Program-made: the position numbers and the translations under genes
Source of the DNA: Isoetes taiwanensis
Lineage: Eukaryota > Streptophyta > Lycopodiopsida > Isoetales > Isoetaceae
Direction: 5' to 3'
DNA length: 64,000 nt
Assembly: GCA_021234155.1 (NCBI GenBank)
Contig: JAJEKV010000040.1
Coordinates: forward strand, 11,985,072 to 12,049,071
In this document: positions 43,842 to 54,038 of the stretch, piece after piece
Numbering within the stretch: position 1 is the first letter of the stretch
Layout: each line of letters begins with the position of its first letter
The notes under the pieces: generated by a model
What the model saw: only the letters and a program-made list of their open reading frames with translations
Databases searched by the model: none
Told to the model about the DNA's origin: nothing

Positions 43842-46800
43842 GCCACTGAAAAAGCGTTCTACTTGCCACATCGGGAGGAGGACAGGCCCAAACTCTGCTC
43901 CGTCAGTTCCCCTTGCTCCGTATTCTCGGCTGCAGCTTCTCGGCCAGGTCCCAAGTGCAACAGACCAAGTCTCGGCCCTCAAAACGCAAACCCTTCTAGA
44001 ACCTGGCAACCCACGGGGTTTACGTTTGAGCCCTCTCCTTGTCGGTCCGGTGGGACCTTGCGCGCGGATTTGACGTGGAGTGGGGGTGTTGGCGCCAGAA
44101 CCACGGACCCTAAAATCCCCGGAAGCTGCGCTTGCCCCAATTCCCCTCCCCAAGGCCACGGGGCCGGGACGGGCGAACTCCCTCTCCCGGAATCGCGATT
44201 TGGCTGCCAATGGACTCGAGAACATCGACATTGCCACAGGGACCAAGTTCCGTGGCCGGAAGACCACCCGACCTCCAAGAAGCGCCAAAGTAGCTCACTT
44301 CCATCACACTCGTGAGTCAATTGGCCTAGGATGTGGATGCGGGATATCTTGTCGTGGAGGCGTGAGTGTTACTTTCTTTTGCAAAACCGACCTTGTAACT
44401 TGCTCTCTAGGGTAATTTCGCCATTACGGGACGATTTGGGGGGTCGATTTGCTATTCCGAGCCTCCCTCGGTGCCCGAACGACAAAACACTGCGGTTTAT
44501 ACAAGGCCGACCTCGGGGCGCCCTTGGTTTGACAAGTTCTCCGGACCGATCTGGAATCGTTTGGGCCTTCGAAGAGGGGCCCCCTGAGCGGAGGATCCAA
44601 CGTTCGGATAGGGGGAACCGGGCTCGGGAGGGTGGTCATTAGCGCGGTACCCCCAAACTCCGTTCCGTCGGTTCCTATTGCTCGCGTTCTACCGGCCGCG
44701 GCTTTCGGCCAGTCCCAATTACAATGAGACCAAGACCGGCCCCCAAAACGCAAACCCTTCTAGAACACGGCAATTCACGGGGTTTACCTTTGAGGCCCTC
44801 TCCTTGTCGATTTGGCCGGGACCTTTGCCCGAGTGACTTGATGTGGAGTGGGGGTGTTGACTTTTAACACGGACCCTAAAATCCCCTAAGCCGCTTGCCC
44901 GAATTTCCTCTCCCTAAGGCCCCGAGGGGGACCGGACGGGCCTCCTCCCTCTCAGGAACCACGATTTGGCTCTGCCAATGGACTGGAAACGTCGACATTG
45001 CTCTAGGGACCAAGTTACGTGGCCGAAGACCAAAACTTCGACCCCCAAACGCAAACCCTTCTAGAACACGGCAACTCACGGGGTTTACGTTTTGGAGGCC
45101 CCTCCTTGTCGATTTGGCGGGACCTTGCAGGTGACTTGGCGTGGAGTGGGGGGTGTTGGACGTGAGCACGGACCCTAAAATCCTCCCGAAGCTGCTTGCC
45201 CGAAATTCCTCTCCCTAAGGCCCAGGGGACGGACGGGCGACCTCCCTCTCAGGAACCGCGATTTGGCTCTGCCAATGGACTCAGAACGTCGACATTGCCC
45301 TAGGGACCAAGTTCTGTGGCCAGAAGACCAAAACTCGGCCCCAAAACGAAAACCCTTCTAGAACCTGGCAACTCACAGGGTTTACGTTTCGGAGGCCCTC
45401 TCCTTGTCAGATTTGGCCGGGACCTGCCGCCCGTGTCTTGGCGTGGGTGGGGTGTTGGACGCCGGGCGGGGACCCTAAAATCCCAAAGCTACTTGCCCCG
45501 ATTGAGTTCATTACAAGTTAATTATGCCATCCATGTCAAATAGCTTTAGGGAGCAAATCCGTTGAACAAGGGCATTCTCTCTATCCATATGCCTTGATCT
45601 TTGAAACACAACCATCATCACAAGCAACCAAATCTAAACCCCCTCCCCCAACCCACGCGGTAGTAGTTTTTGCTTTTCTATAATCATTTATCTTCATTCT
45701 AGTAGTTATGATGCTTTTTCGAATCATTTATCTTCATTCTAATAGTTATGATGCTTATATTCTCAATGCAATCTTAGACCAAGTATAACGTCCGGCCGAC
45801 CAAGGTCAACCCCAAGTACAACGATCCCACAAACTCCATTCCTTTGACCTTAGCTAACCCTTTGACCTAGACCTTCTCCAAAAATTTGAAAATTGGGTGT
45901 AGGCTTTGGAGATTAATTAGGAGATCCGGCAAAAAATCAGAATTTATTTTCAGACAATGCATTAATTGCGAATTTATGAATGTCTTGCCCCTAAAGCCCC
46001 CGACTTCTACTTGCCACATCGGAGGAGGACAGGCCCAAACTTCGCTCCGTCGGTTTCCCTTGCTCGTATTCTCGGTTCGGGGTTCTCGGCCAGTCCCAAG
46101 TGCAACAGATCAAGTCTCGGCCCTCAAAACGCAAAACCCTTCTAGAACCGGCAACCCATTGGGGTTTACGTTTGAGGCCCCTCCTTGTCGGTGGTAGGGA
46201 CCTTGCACAGTGACTTGGCGTGGAGTGGGGGGTGTTGGCCTTGAGCACCGGACCCTAAAATCCCGGGTCGCTTGCCCCGAATTTCTCTCCCCAAGGCCCC
46301 GGGACCGGACGGCGACCTCCCGCCTCCGGAATCATGATTTGGCTCTCGCCAATGGACTCTAACGCGTCGACATTGCCAGGGGAACCGTTCCGGGCCGAAG
46401 ACCAGGACCTCAAGAAGCCCAAGTAGCTCACTTCCATCACACTCGTAGTCAATTGGCCTAGGATGTGGATGGGATCTTTGTGCGTGGAGGGCGTGGAGTG
46501 TTACTTTCTTTTGCAAAACCGGCCTTGTAACTTGCTCCCTAGGGTGGGGCCATTCCAGGACGATTTGGGGGCCGATTTGCCGAAGAACCTCCTCGGTGAC
46601 CCGAACGACAAAACACTAATGCCCGGTTTATACAAGGCCGACCCTAAGGGCGCCCAGCGGTTTGACAAGTTCTCCGGGGACCGATCCGGAATCTTTTGGG
46701 CCTTCGAAGAGGGGCCCCCTGAATGGAGGATCCAACGGTCGGATAGGGGAACCGGGCCGGGAGGGTGGTCATTAGCGTGCAGAAGCCCCAGGGAGCTGGC

Positions 46801-49800
46801 GGGAAGGGCTGCCTCGGGAACTTTTTTTGGATCCGCCTCTTGGGGTCCGGACCCCCCTCTTGTGAGGGATCCCCGCAAGGTCCCCGCATCGTTTGACTTG
46901 GGAAGGGTACCCGGCTCGGTTCCCCCGCAGCGGGCTGCCCCAAACCGGATTCTAATGCTAACCCTTTGACCTAGACCTTCTCTCGCCAAAATTTTGAAAA
47001 TTGGGCCGTGTCTTTGGAGATGAATTTGGAATCCAGGTGACAAAGAATCGAATTATTTTTCGTACAATGCATTAATTGCGAATTTATGAATGTCTTGCCA
47101 CTATAAAAGTGCCCCCGACTTCTACTTGCCACATCGGGAGGAGGGGGGGCCCAACTCCGCTCAGGTCGGGTTCCCCTTGCTCCCGTATTCTGTTGCGGCT
47201 TCTCGACCCGAGTCCCAAGTGCAACAGACCAAGTCTCGGTCCCAAAAGCGCCAAACCCTTCTAGAACACGGCAACCCACGGGGGTTTACGTTTGAGGCCC
47301 TCTCTGTCGCCGGGCCGGGAGGGACCTCACGTGACTTGGCGTGGAGTGGGGGTGTTGGCCTTGAGCGGGGACCCTAAAATCCCGGAAAATTGCTTGGGAA
47401 TTTCCTCTCCCAAAGGCCACGGGGGCCCGGTTGGGCGACCTCGCCTCTCCGGGAATCGCGATTTGGCTCTACGCCAATGGACTCGAAGCGTCGACACGCG
47501 CCCCACAGGGACCAAGTTCCGTGGGCGAAGACCACCCGACCTCAAGAAGCGCCAAAGTAGCTCACTTCCATGACACTCTCATAGTCAATTGGCCTAGGAT
47601 GTGGATGCGGGATCTTTTGTCGTGGAGGGCGTGAGTGTTCTTTCTTTTTGCAAAACCGACCTTGTAACTTGCCCTCTAGGGTAATTTCGCCATTCCGGAC
47701 GCATTTGGTGATTTACGCATTTGCCATTCCGAGCCTCCTGGGTGACCGAATCGACAAAACATCACTGGGTTTATACAAGGGGCCCAAGGACGCCTGGGTT
47801 TGACAAGTTCTCCTGGGACCGATCTCGAATCTTTTGGGCCTTCCCAAGAGGGGCCCCTGAATGGAGGATCCAACGGTCGGATAGGGGAACCGGGCTCCGG
47901 GAGGGTGGTCATTAGCGTGCAGCCCCCCGGGGGAGCGCTGCCGGGAAGGGCTGCCTCGGGAACTTTTTTGGATCCCGCCTCCTGGGGTCCCGGACTCCCC
48001 CTCTTGTGAGGGATCCCGCAAGGTCCCGGGCATCGTTTGACTTGGGAAGGGTGCCAGCTCGGTTGCCCCGCAATCCCAGGCTGCCCCCACCGCTCTAATG
48101 CTAACCCTTTGACCTAGACCTTCTCCGAAAATTTAAAATTGGGGCGTGTCTTTGGAGATGAATTTGGAATCCAGTGGCAAAGAATCAGAATTTATTTTCA
48201 TTACAATGCATTAATTGCGAATTTATGAATGTCTTGCCACTATAAAAGTGCCCCCCGACTTCTACTTGCCACATCGGGAGGAGGACAGGCCCAAACTCCG
48301 CCGTCAGTTCCCTTGCTCGTATTCTCATTTCGGCTTCTCGGCCAGGTCCCAAGTGCAGCAGACCAAGTCTCGGTCCCCAAAAACGCAAACCCTTCTAGAA
48401 CCCACGGCAACCCACGGGGGTTTACGTTTGAGGCCCTCTCCTTGTCGATTCGGCGGGACCTCACGCCGCGTGACTTGACGTGGAGTGGGGGTGTTGATGC
48501 CGAGCGGGGACCCTAAAATCCCCCCGGGCTGCCTTTTCTTTCCTCTCCCCAAGGCCACGGGGGACGGGCGACCTCCCTCTCCGGAATCGCGATTTGGCTC
48601 TGCCCAATGGACTCGAAACGTCGACATTGCCACAGGGGACCAAGTTCCGCGGGCGGAAGACCACCCGACCTCCAAGAAGCCAAAGTAGCTCACTTCCATG
48701 ACACTCATAGTCAATTGGCCTAGGATGTGGATGCGGGATCTTTCTGTCGTGGAGGGCGTGGTGTTTCTTTTTTTTTTGCAAAACCGACCTTGTAACTTGC
48801 CCTCTAGGGTAATTTCGCCATTCCGGACGATTTGGCAGGGTCGATTTGCCATTCCGAGCCTCCCTCGGTGCCCGAACGACAAAACAACGCGGTTTATACA
48901 AGGCCGACCTCGGGGCGCCCGCTGGGTTTGACAAGTTCTCCCGGACCGACCGGAATCTTTTGGGCCTTCCCCAAGAGGGGCCCCCTGAGCGGAGGATCCA
49001 ACGGTCGGATAGGGGAACAGGGCCCGGGAGGGTGGTCATTAAGCGTCCCGGGAGAGCCGCCAGAAGGGCTGCCTCGAAACTTTTTGATCCCTCCTCTTGG
49101 GATGGGACTCTCCCCTCTTCAGGAGCCATCCCCCCCCAAGGTCCCCGGGCCTCGTTTGACTTGGGGAAGGGTGCCAGCTCGGTTGTTCCCGGGCAACGGG
49201 CTGCCCCAACCGCTCTAATGCTAACCCTTTGACCTAGACCTTCTCCCAAAATTTCAAAATTGGGTCTTTGGAGATGAATTAGGAATCCGGTGGGCAAAGA
49301 ATCGGAATTTATTTTCGTGACAATGCATTAATTGCGAATTTATGAATGTCTTGCCATCGTAAAAGTGCCCCGACTTCTACTTGCCACATCGGGAGGAGGA
49401 CAGGCCCAAACTCCGCTCCCGCCGGTTCCTCTTGTTCGTATTCTGTTTCGGCTTTCGGCCAGTCCCAAGTGCAAATGGACCAAGTCTCCCGCCCCCAAAA
49501 TGCAAACCCTTCTAGAACCCCGCAACCCACGTGGTTTCGTTTGCGGAGGCCCTCTCCTTGTCCGATTCTACGCGGGACCTTTTGGCGCGGACTTGACGTG
49601 GAGGGGGGTGTTGATGCTGAGGCGGGGACCCTAAAATCCCTTCTAAGCCGCTTGCCCCAATTTCCTCTCCCCAAGGCCCCGGGGATCGGGGGCGCGACCT
49701 CCCTCCTGGAATCGCGATTTGGCTCTGCCAATGGACTCAGAACGTCGACATTGCCCTGGAGACCAAGTTCCGTGGCCAGAAGACCACCCGACCTCCAAGA

Positions 49801-52040
49801 CGCGCCAAAGTAGCTCACTTCCATCACACTCGTAGTCAATTGGCCTAGGATGTGGATGCGGGATAATCGTCGTGGGAGGCGTGAGTGTTTCTTGCTTTTG
49901 CAAAACCGACCTTGTAACTTGCTCTCTAGGGTAATTTCGCCATTCCAGACGATTTGGCAGGGTCGATTTGCCATTCCGGAGCCTCTTCGGTGCCCGAACG
50001 ACAAAACACTGCGGTTTATACAAGGCCGAGACCTCGGGGACGCCCGCCGGTTTGACAAGTTCTCCTGGACCGACTGGAATCTTTTGGGCCTTCCCAAGAG
50101 GGGCCCCCGAACGGAGGATCCAACGGTCGGATAGGGGAACCGGGCCCGGAGGATCGCCATTAGCGCAGCCCGGGGGGAGCGCCGCCAGAAGGGCTGCCTC
50201 GGGAACGCTTTTGATCCCGCCTCTTGGGGTCCGGACTCTCCCTCTTGTGAGGGATCCCCGCAAGGTCCCGGGCCTCGTTTGACTTGGGGAAGGGTGCCAG
50301 CTCGGTTGCCCCGCAATGTGGCTGCCCCGACCGCTTCTAATGCTAACCCTTTGACCTAGACCTTCTCCAAAAATTTGAAAATTTGGGGTGTGGCCGGACA
50401 TGAATTAGGAATCCACGGTGGCAAAAATCAGAATTTATTTTCGTACAATGCATTAATAATTGTAATTTATGAATGTCTTGCCATCAATAGCGCCCCGACT
50501 TTCTACTTGCCACATCGGGAGGAGGATGTGCCCAAACTCCGCCTCGCCGGTTCCCTTGTTCAGTATTCTCTGGGCTGCAGCTCTTCTCGGCCAGTCCCAA
50601 GTGCAACAGACCAAGTCTCGGCCCCCAAAACGCAAACCCTTCTAGAACCTGGCAACCCACAGGGTTTACGCCGCCGGAGCCCTCTCCTTATCAGATTCGT
50701 CCCGACCTTGCGCGCCGTGTCTTACGTGGAGTGGGGGTGTTGACGCCTTGAGCAAGGACCCCTAAAATCCCCTGAAGCCGCTTGCCCCAAATTTCCTCTC
50801 CCCAAGGCCCCTGGGGACGGGCGATCTCCCCCCGAACCGCGATTCGCTCTCGCCAATGGACTCGGGACGCCGACATTGCCCTCGGGAGCAAGTTCCGTGG
50901 CCGTAAGACACCCTCCAAGAAGCCAAAGTAGCTCACTTCCATCACACTCGTAGTCAATTGGCCTAGGATGTGGATGCGGGATACCGTCGTGGAGGGCGCG
51001 GAGTGTTTCTTTCTTTGCAAAACCGACCTTGTAACTTGCTCCCCTAAGGTAAGTTAGCCATTCCGGACGATTTGGCAGGGTCGATTTGCTATTCGGAGCC
51101 TCTTCTTCTGCGTCTCGAACGACAAAACATCTGCGTTTTTATACAAGGCCGACCTCGGGGCCGCCCCGGGTTTGACAAGTTCTCCTGCACCGATCTGGAA
51201 TCTTTTGGGCCTTCCCAAAGAGGGGCCTCGAACGGAGGATCCAACGGTCGGATAGGGGAAACGGGCCGGGAGGGTGGTCATTAGCGGCCACGGGGGGGGA
51301 GCGCCGGCCAGAAGGGTTTGCCTCGGGAACGTTTTGGATCCCGCCTCTTGGGATCCGGACTCTCCCCTCTTGGAGGGATCCCCGGAAGGTCCCCGGCCTC
51401 GTTTGACTTGGGAAGGGTGCCAGCGGTTGCCCCCCGCAACGGGCCGCCTCGACCGCTTCTAATGCTAACCCTTTGACCTAGACCTTCTCCCAAAATTTGA
51501 AAAATTGGGTCGCAGGCCGGAGATGAATTAGGAATCCATTTGGCAAAAAATCAGAATTTATTTTCGTGACAATGCATTAATTGCGAATTTATGAATGTCT
51601 TGCCATCGCAGCGCCCCGACTTCTACTTGCCACACGGGGAGGAGGACATGCCCAAACTCCGCCCGGCCGCCTCCCTTGCTCTCAGATTTCTACCGCAGCC
51701 TTTTCGCCGTGTCCAAGTGCAATGCACCAAGTCTCGCCCCCAAAACGCAAACCCTTCTAGAACCCGGGCAACCCATGTGGTTTACGCTTCTGAGGGCCCC
51801 TCCTTATCGATTCTACGGACCAAGGCCGCGGTTTGACGCGGAGTGGGGGTGTTGACGCCGTGAGCAAGGACCCTAAAATCCCCCCGAAGCCGCTTGTTCC
51901 CAATTTCCTCTCCCCAAGGCCCCGGGGGACTGACGGGCGATCTCCCCCTCCCTCGAACCGCGATTCGTCTCGCCAATGGACTCGGGACATCGACATTGCC
52001 CCGGGAGCAAGTTCCGTGGGCAAAAGACCGCGACATGTTC
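43842..52040. repeat. GC-rich satellite array, ~1.1-kb unit (right block)
   Basis: Continuation of the array after the Ty3 element. The anchor GAATTTATGAATGTCTT recurs at about 45968, 47080, 48220, 49332, 50465 and 51584, a regular 1.11-1.14 kb period. One AT-rich module is present at 45505-45860; units from 45968 onward lack it. Copies are clearly more eroded than in the left block, mostly by 1-4 base indels. The array stops at about 52040 inside a unit, next to the right subterminal region of the CACTA element. Confidence 0.88.
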
Positions 52041-52049
52041 ACCCAACTA

Positions 52050-52490
52050 AGAAATGAGTTTTGACGCCGCCAGATACGCCGCGACGCCGACGTATTGTCA
52101 ATCTGGCCACCGCCAGTCACCTACGACTTGGCAAAGACACGCGGCAAATACGCATCGACGCGTGTCATCCGCTCTATAATGTCACGCCACGCCGCGATGC
52201 GACGCCACGCCGCAGACATCCACCGGGCATGACACCGCCGCCCACCCACCCAAATTACCCACCGGCGCGGACAGATAGACCAAGTGACGCGACGTCGCAT
52301 GCGACGTGACGTCGCAAATGTGGCAATTGTCGTCCACTTGGCACCGACATCCACCCGACGCGGATGACCGCCAGTCACGAAAGTGTCGACGCCGCGAAGA
52401 CACGCCGTGATGCGACGTTCCTCGCGACGCGTGACGCCGCGATGGTCACGCCAATTGGCGCACGCCACGCCGCAGAACGTCGCAAGCCCA
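52050..52490. repeat. Right CACTA subterminal region, GCGACG/CGTCGC-rich
   Basis: Dense GACGCC, GCGACG and CGTCGC motifs in both orientations, including the full palindrome at 52292-52307, leading into the right inverted end at 52490-52519. It mirrors the left subterminal region in motif but not in order, as is common for CACTA ends. Confidence 0.7.
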
Positions 52491-52522
52491 CGTCGCAAAA
52501 TGACCATTCTCTTGTTGTGATT

Positions 52523-52592
52523 CTTCATATGCCCTCCATTTTGTCCAACTCTCTTGATCACCTTCTTTGTGGATGCCAAACTATGCTTTATG
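52523..52592 (+). other. Right part of a candidate host exon split by L1 and CACTA
   Basis: If L1, CACTA and the extra target copies are ignored, 20646-20680 joins 52523-52592 to give 105 bases with one frame open throughout (EGFQQSC at the left part, ILHMPSILSNSLDHLLC at the right). It is bounded by a TTTTGCAG acceptor-like site before 20646 (also at 14454-14461) and ATG|GTAAAT at 52590-52596. Chance of one open frame over 105 bases is not small, so this is a hypothesis. Gene identity unknown. Confidence 0.3.
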
Positions 52593-52604
52593 GTAAATCT
52601 TACC

Positions 52605-52691
52605 TTTTGATGTGATTACATTGTTATAGAGAGAAGAACTTGCGCAAGTTTTGATGTGATTGCATTGTTATAGAGAGAAGAACTTGCGAAG
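52605..52691 (+). repeat. 44-bp tandem duplication
   Basis: TTTTGATGTGATTACATTG... at 52605-52648 is repeated at 52649-52691 with one substitution and one short loss. It lies just 3' of the candidate splice donor at 52593. Confidence 0.9.
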
Positions 52692-52704
52692 ACGAGACAA
52701 GTAA

Positions 52705-52935
52705 GACCTTAGTCTTGGCCAAATTGACCCTCATTCCAGTGGCCCCGCAGAAAGTAACCAGAGCATGTAGATGCTGCTGCATGGATTCCGAGGTGTGGGT
52801 TAGGAGGTCTACATCATCTATTATATGAGGCGCCTAATGATCTGGTGCAGCTAAGCTCCTCACCCCCGTGATCCCAAACAATGTTGGGGAAAGTAGGCAT
52901 CGGACACCAATAATACTGTTGACAGGAGATGCATC
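52705..52935 (-). mobile_element. LINE-A reverse transcriptase fragment
   Basis: Minus-strand remnant of the same LINE-A family: IIGVRCLLSPTLFGI (motif B), DDVDLLTHTSESMQQHLHAL (motif C and after) and MRVNLAKTKV (motif D) read in order with deletions between them. Both ends of the element are missing. It lies in what would be an intron of the candidate host gene. Confidence 0.7.
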
Positions 52936-53261
52936 CATGTACAATGTACAGCTCAGTAAAAAGGATTCAATGTAGGATATCAAGACGTTCCTGGATTTCA
53001 AAACTTTCCTATTATTTCAGGAAAGGTCAAAATGTTAAGGAAAACCAGCCTACCTTTAAGAAGTTTCTCCAGCATACTAGCAGAGGACTGGCTCCCTCAT
53101 TGCTAGGGGGTGTATCTGTACACTAGATAGCCCTACCATTTTTTGCTGCAGAATTAAATTTCGAAAGAGAAAGTTTTGTTAACCATTTTATTTTAACAAA
53201 GCTTGACTATTTTATTAACTGAGATTTTGTCTGTAGTTGTACATTCATGACTACTCCTAAG

Positions 53262-53385
53262 AGGGCCAGTGTGGAATGCTGGAAAGCAAGCTTACACTTG
53301 CAGAAGACTTGCAGGCAATTCTTTGCGCATCAGAACTCTTTGCGCATCAGGACTCCACAGTTGTGGAAATCCAGTTTAGTGAAAG
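53262..53385 (+). other. Candidate host-gene exon of unknown identity
   Basis: After an AAG acceptor at 53259-53261 one frame is open (MLESKLTLAEDLQAIL, then ASELFAHQD and VVEIQFSER) up to a GAAAG|GTATCT donor at 53385. The residues look protein-like, but an overlapping frame is also open (53247-53537). A further possible exon at about 53023-53098 follows a TTATTTCAG acceptor. No family was recognised. Confidence 0.3.
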
Positions 53386-53979
53386 GTATCTATTATGGCT
53401 GCTCAACCATTGATCTGCAGCACAAGCACAACGCTCCACATACTCCTCCAGCTAGAATCTGGGCCCTCCCAAACGTGATTGCATTTCGAACCTCAAACGT
53501 GGATGACAGAATGTTCTTGAGTTTTCACGATAGATAGAAGATAGTGCTCCATAGAAGTTCAAATAAGACATGGAGAACGACAGAAGCTTCTCTCATCATT
53601 TAAGTGTTATGCTCTCTATGCGTGAGTTCATTTCTGAAGTCTCTTCAAATCTGGATCATTCATCTGTGCAATGTGATTAAATTTACAATTTGATTAATCT
53701 GTACAAAGCAATGTGTGTGTAATCTGATCGTTGAGTTATTAATATTTGTAAATTGTTATAAAATGCAGGTGAAGCCAGAACGCTAAGCACATTCTGGAAT
53801 TTCAAGTAAAAACATATTTTACTACTAGTTGGTGCCATGCGTGGATATACAAGAATACGGGTCAAATACCCTTCTAAGATACAAATATGTAATCACTCAG
53901 TTGCTATGTTGCAAAAGATAGCTGATGATCTGTTCGATTTCTTTTGAACCAAAACAATTGATTGTTACCTGGACTGCCC

Positions 53980-53985
53980 TTTATT
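53980..53985 (-). terminator. Polyadenylation signal of the MLO gene
   Basis: AATAAA on the minus strand, 53 bases after the MLO stop codon (54039-54041), in a sensible position for 3' end formation. Confidence 0.5.
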
Positions 53986-54038
53986 TAAGTGTTCCTTGCA
54001 TTCCAGATTCTTCATTCAACATGCTGTCGTCTCTAATG

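Larger units (their letters stand above)
20681..52519. mobile_element. Giant CACTA-type (En/Spm) DNA transposon with nested insertions
   Basis: Both ends carry a 30-bp inverted repeat that begins CACAACA. Left, 20681-20710; right, the reverse complement of 52490-52519; 27 of 30 positions agree (differences at positions 8, 14 and 23). The 3 bases outside are ATT on both sides (20678-20680 and 52520-52522). CA-starting ends, a 3-bp duplication and dense short subterminal repeats are the CACTA/En-Spm signature. The element spans 31,839 bp; removing the Ty3 element and its duplication leaves about 20.4 kb. Contents from left: palindromic subterminal repeats, a 36-bp minisatellite, a minus-strand gene, ~100-bp repeats, a purine tract, a 1.1-kb satellite array, and a right subterminal GCGACG-rich region. 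No TnpD-like transposase was seen, so it is probably non-autonomous. Confidence 0.82.

Noticed and set aside
48461..50316. Long minus-strand open frames (278 and 335 codons) as genes
   Set aside because: They fall in the satellite array, and the same frames are closed or shifted in the other units; GC-rich sequence makes long open frames by chance.
52929..53126. 65-codon plus-strand ORF as a gene
   Set aside because: Two frames are equally plausible after the TTATTTCAG site and neither phase joins convincingly to the candidate exons; kept only as a remark.
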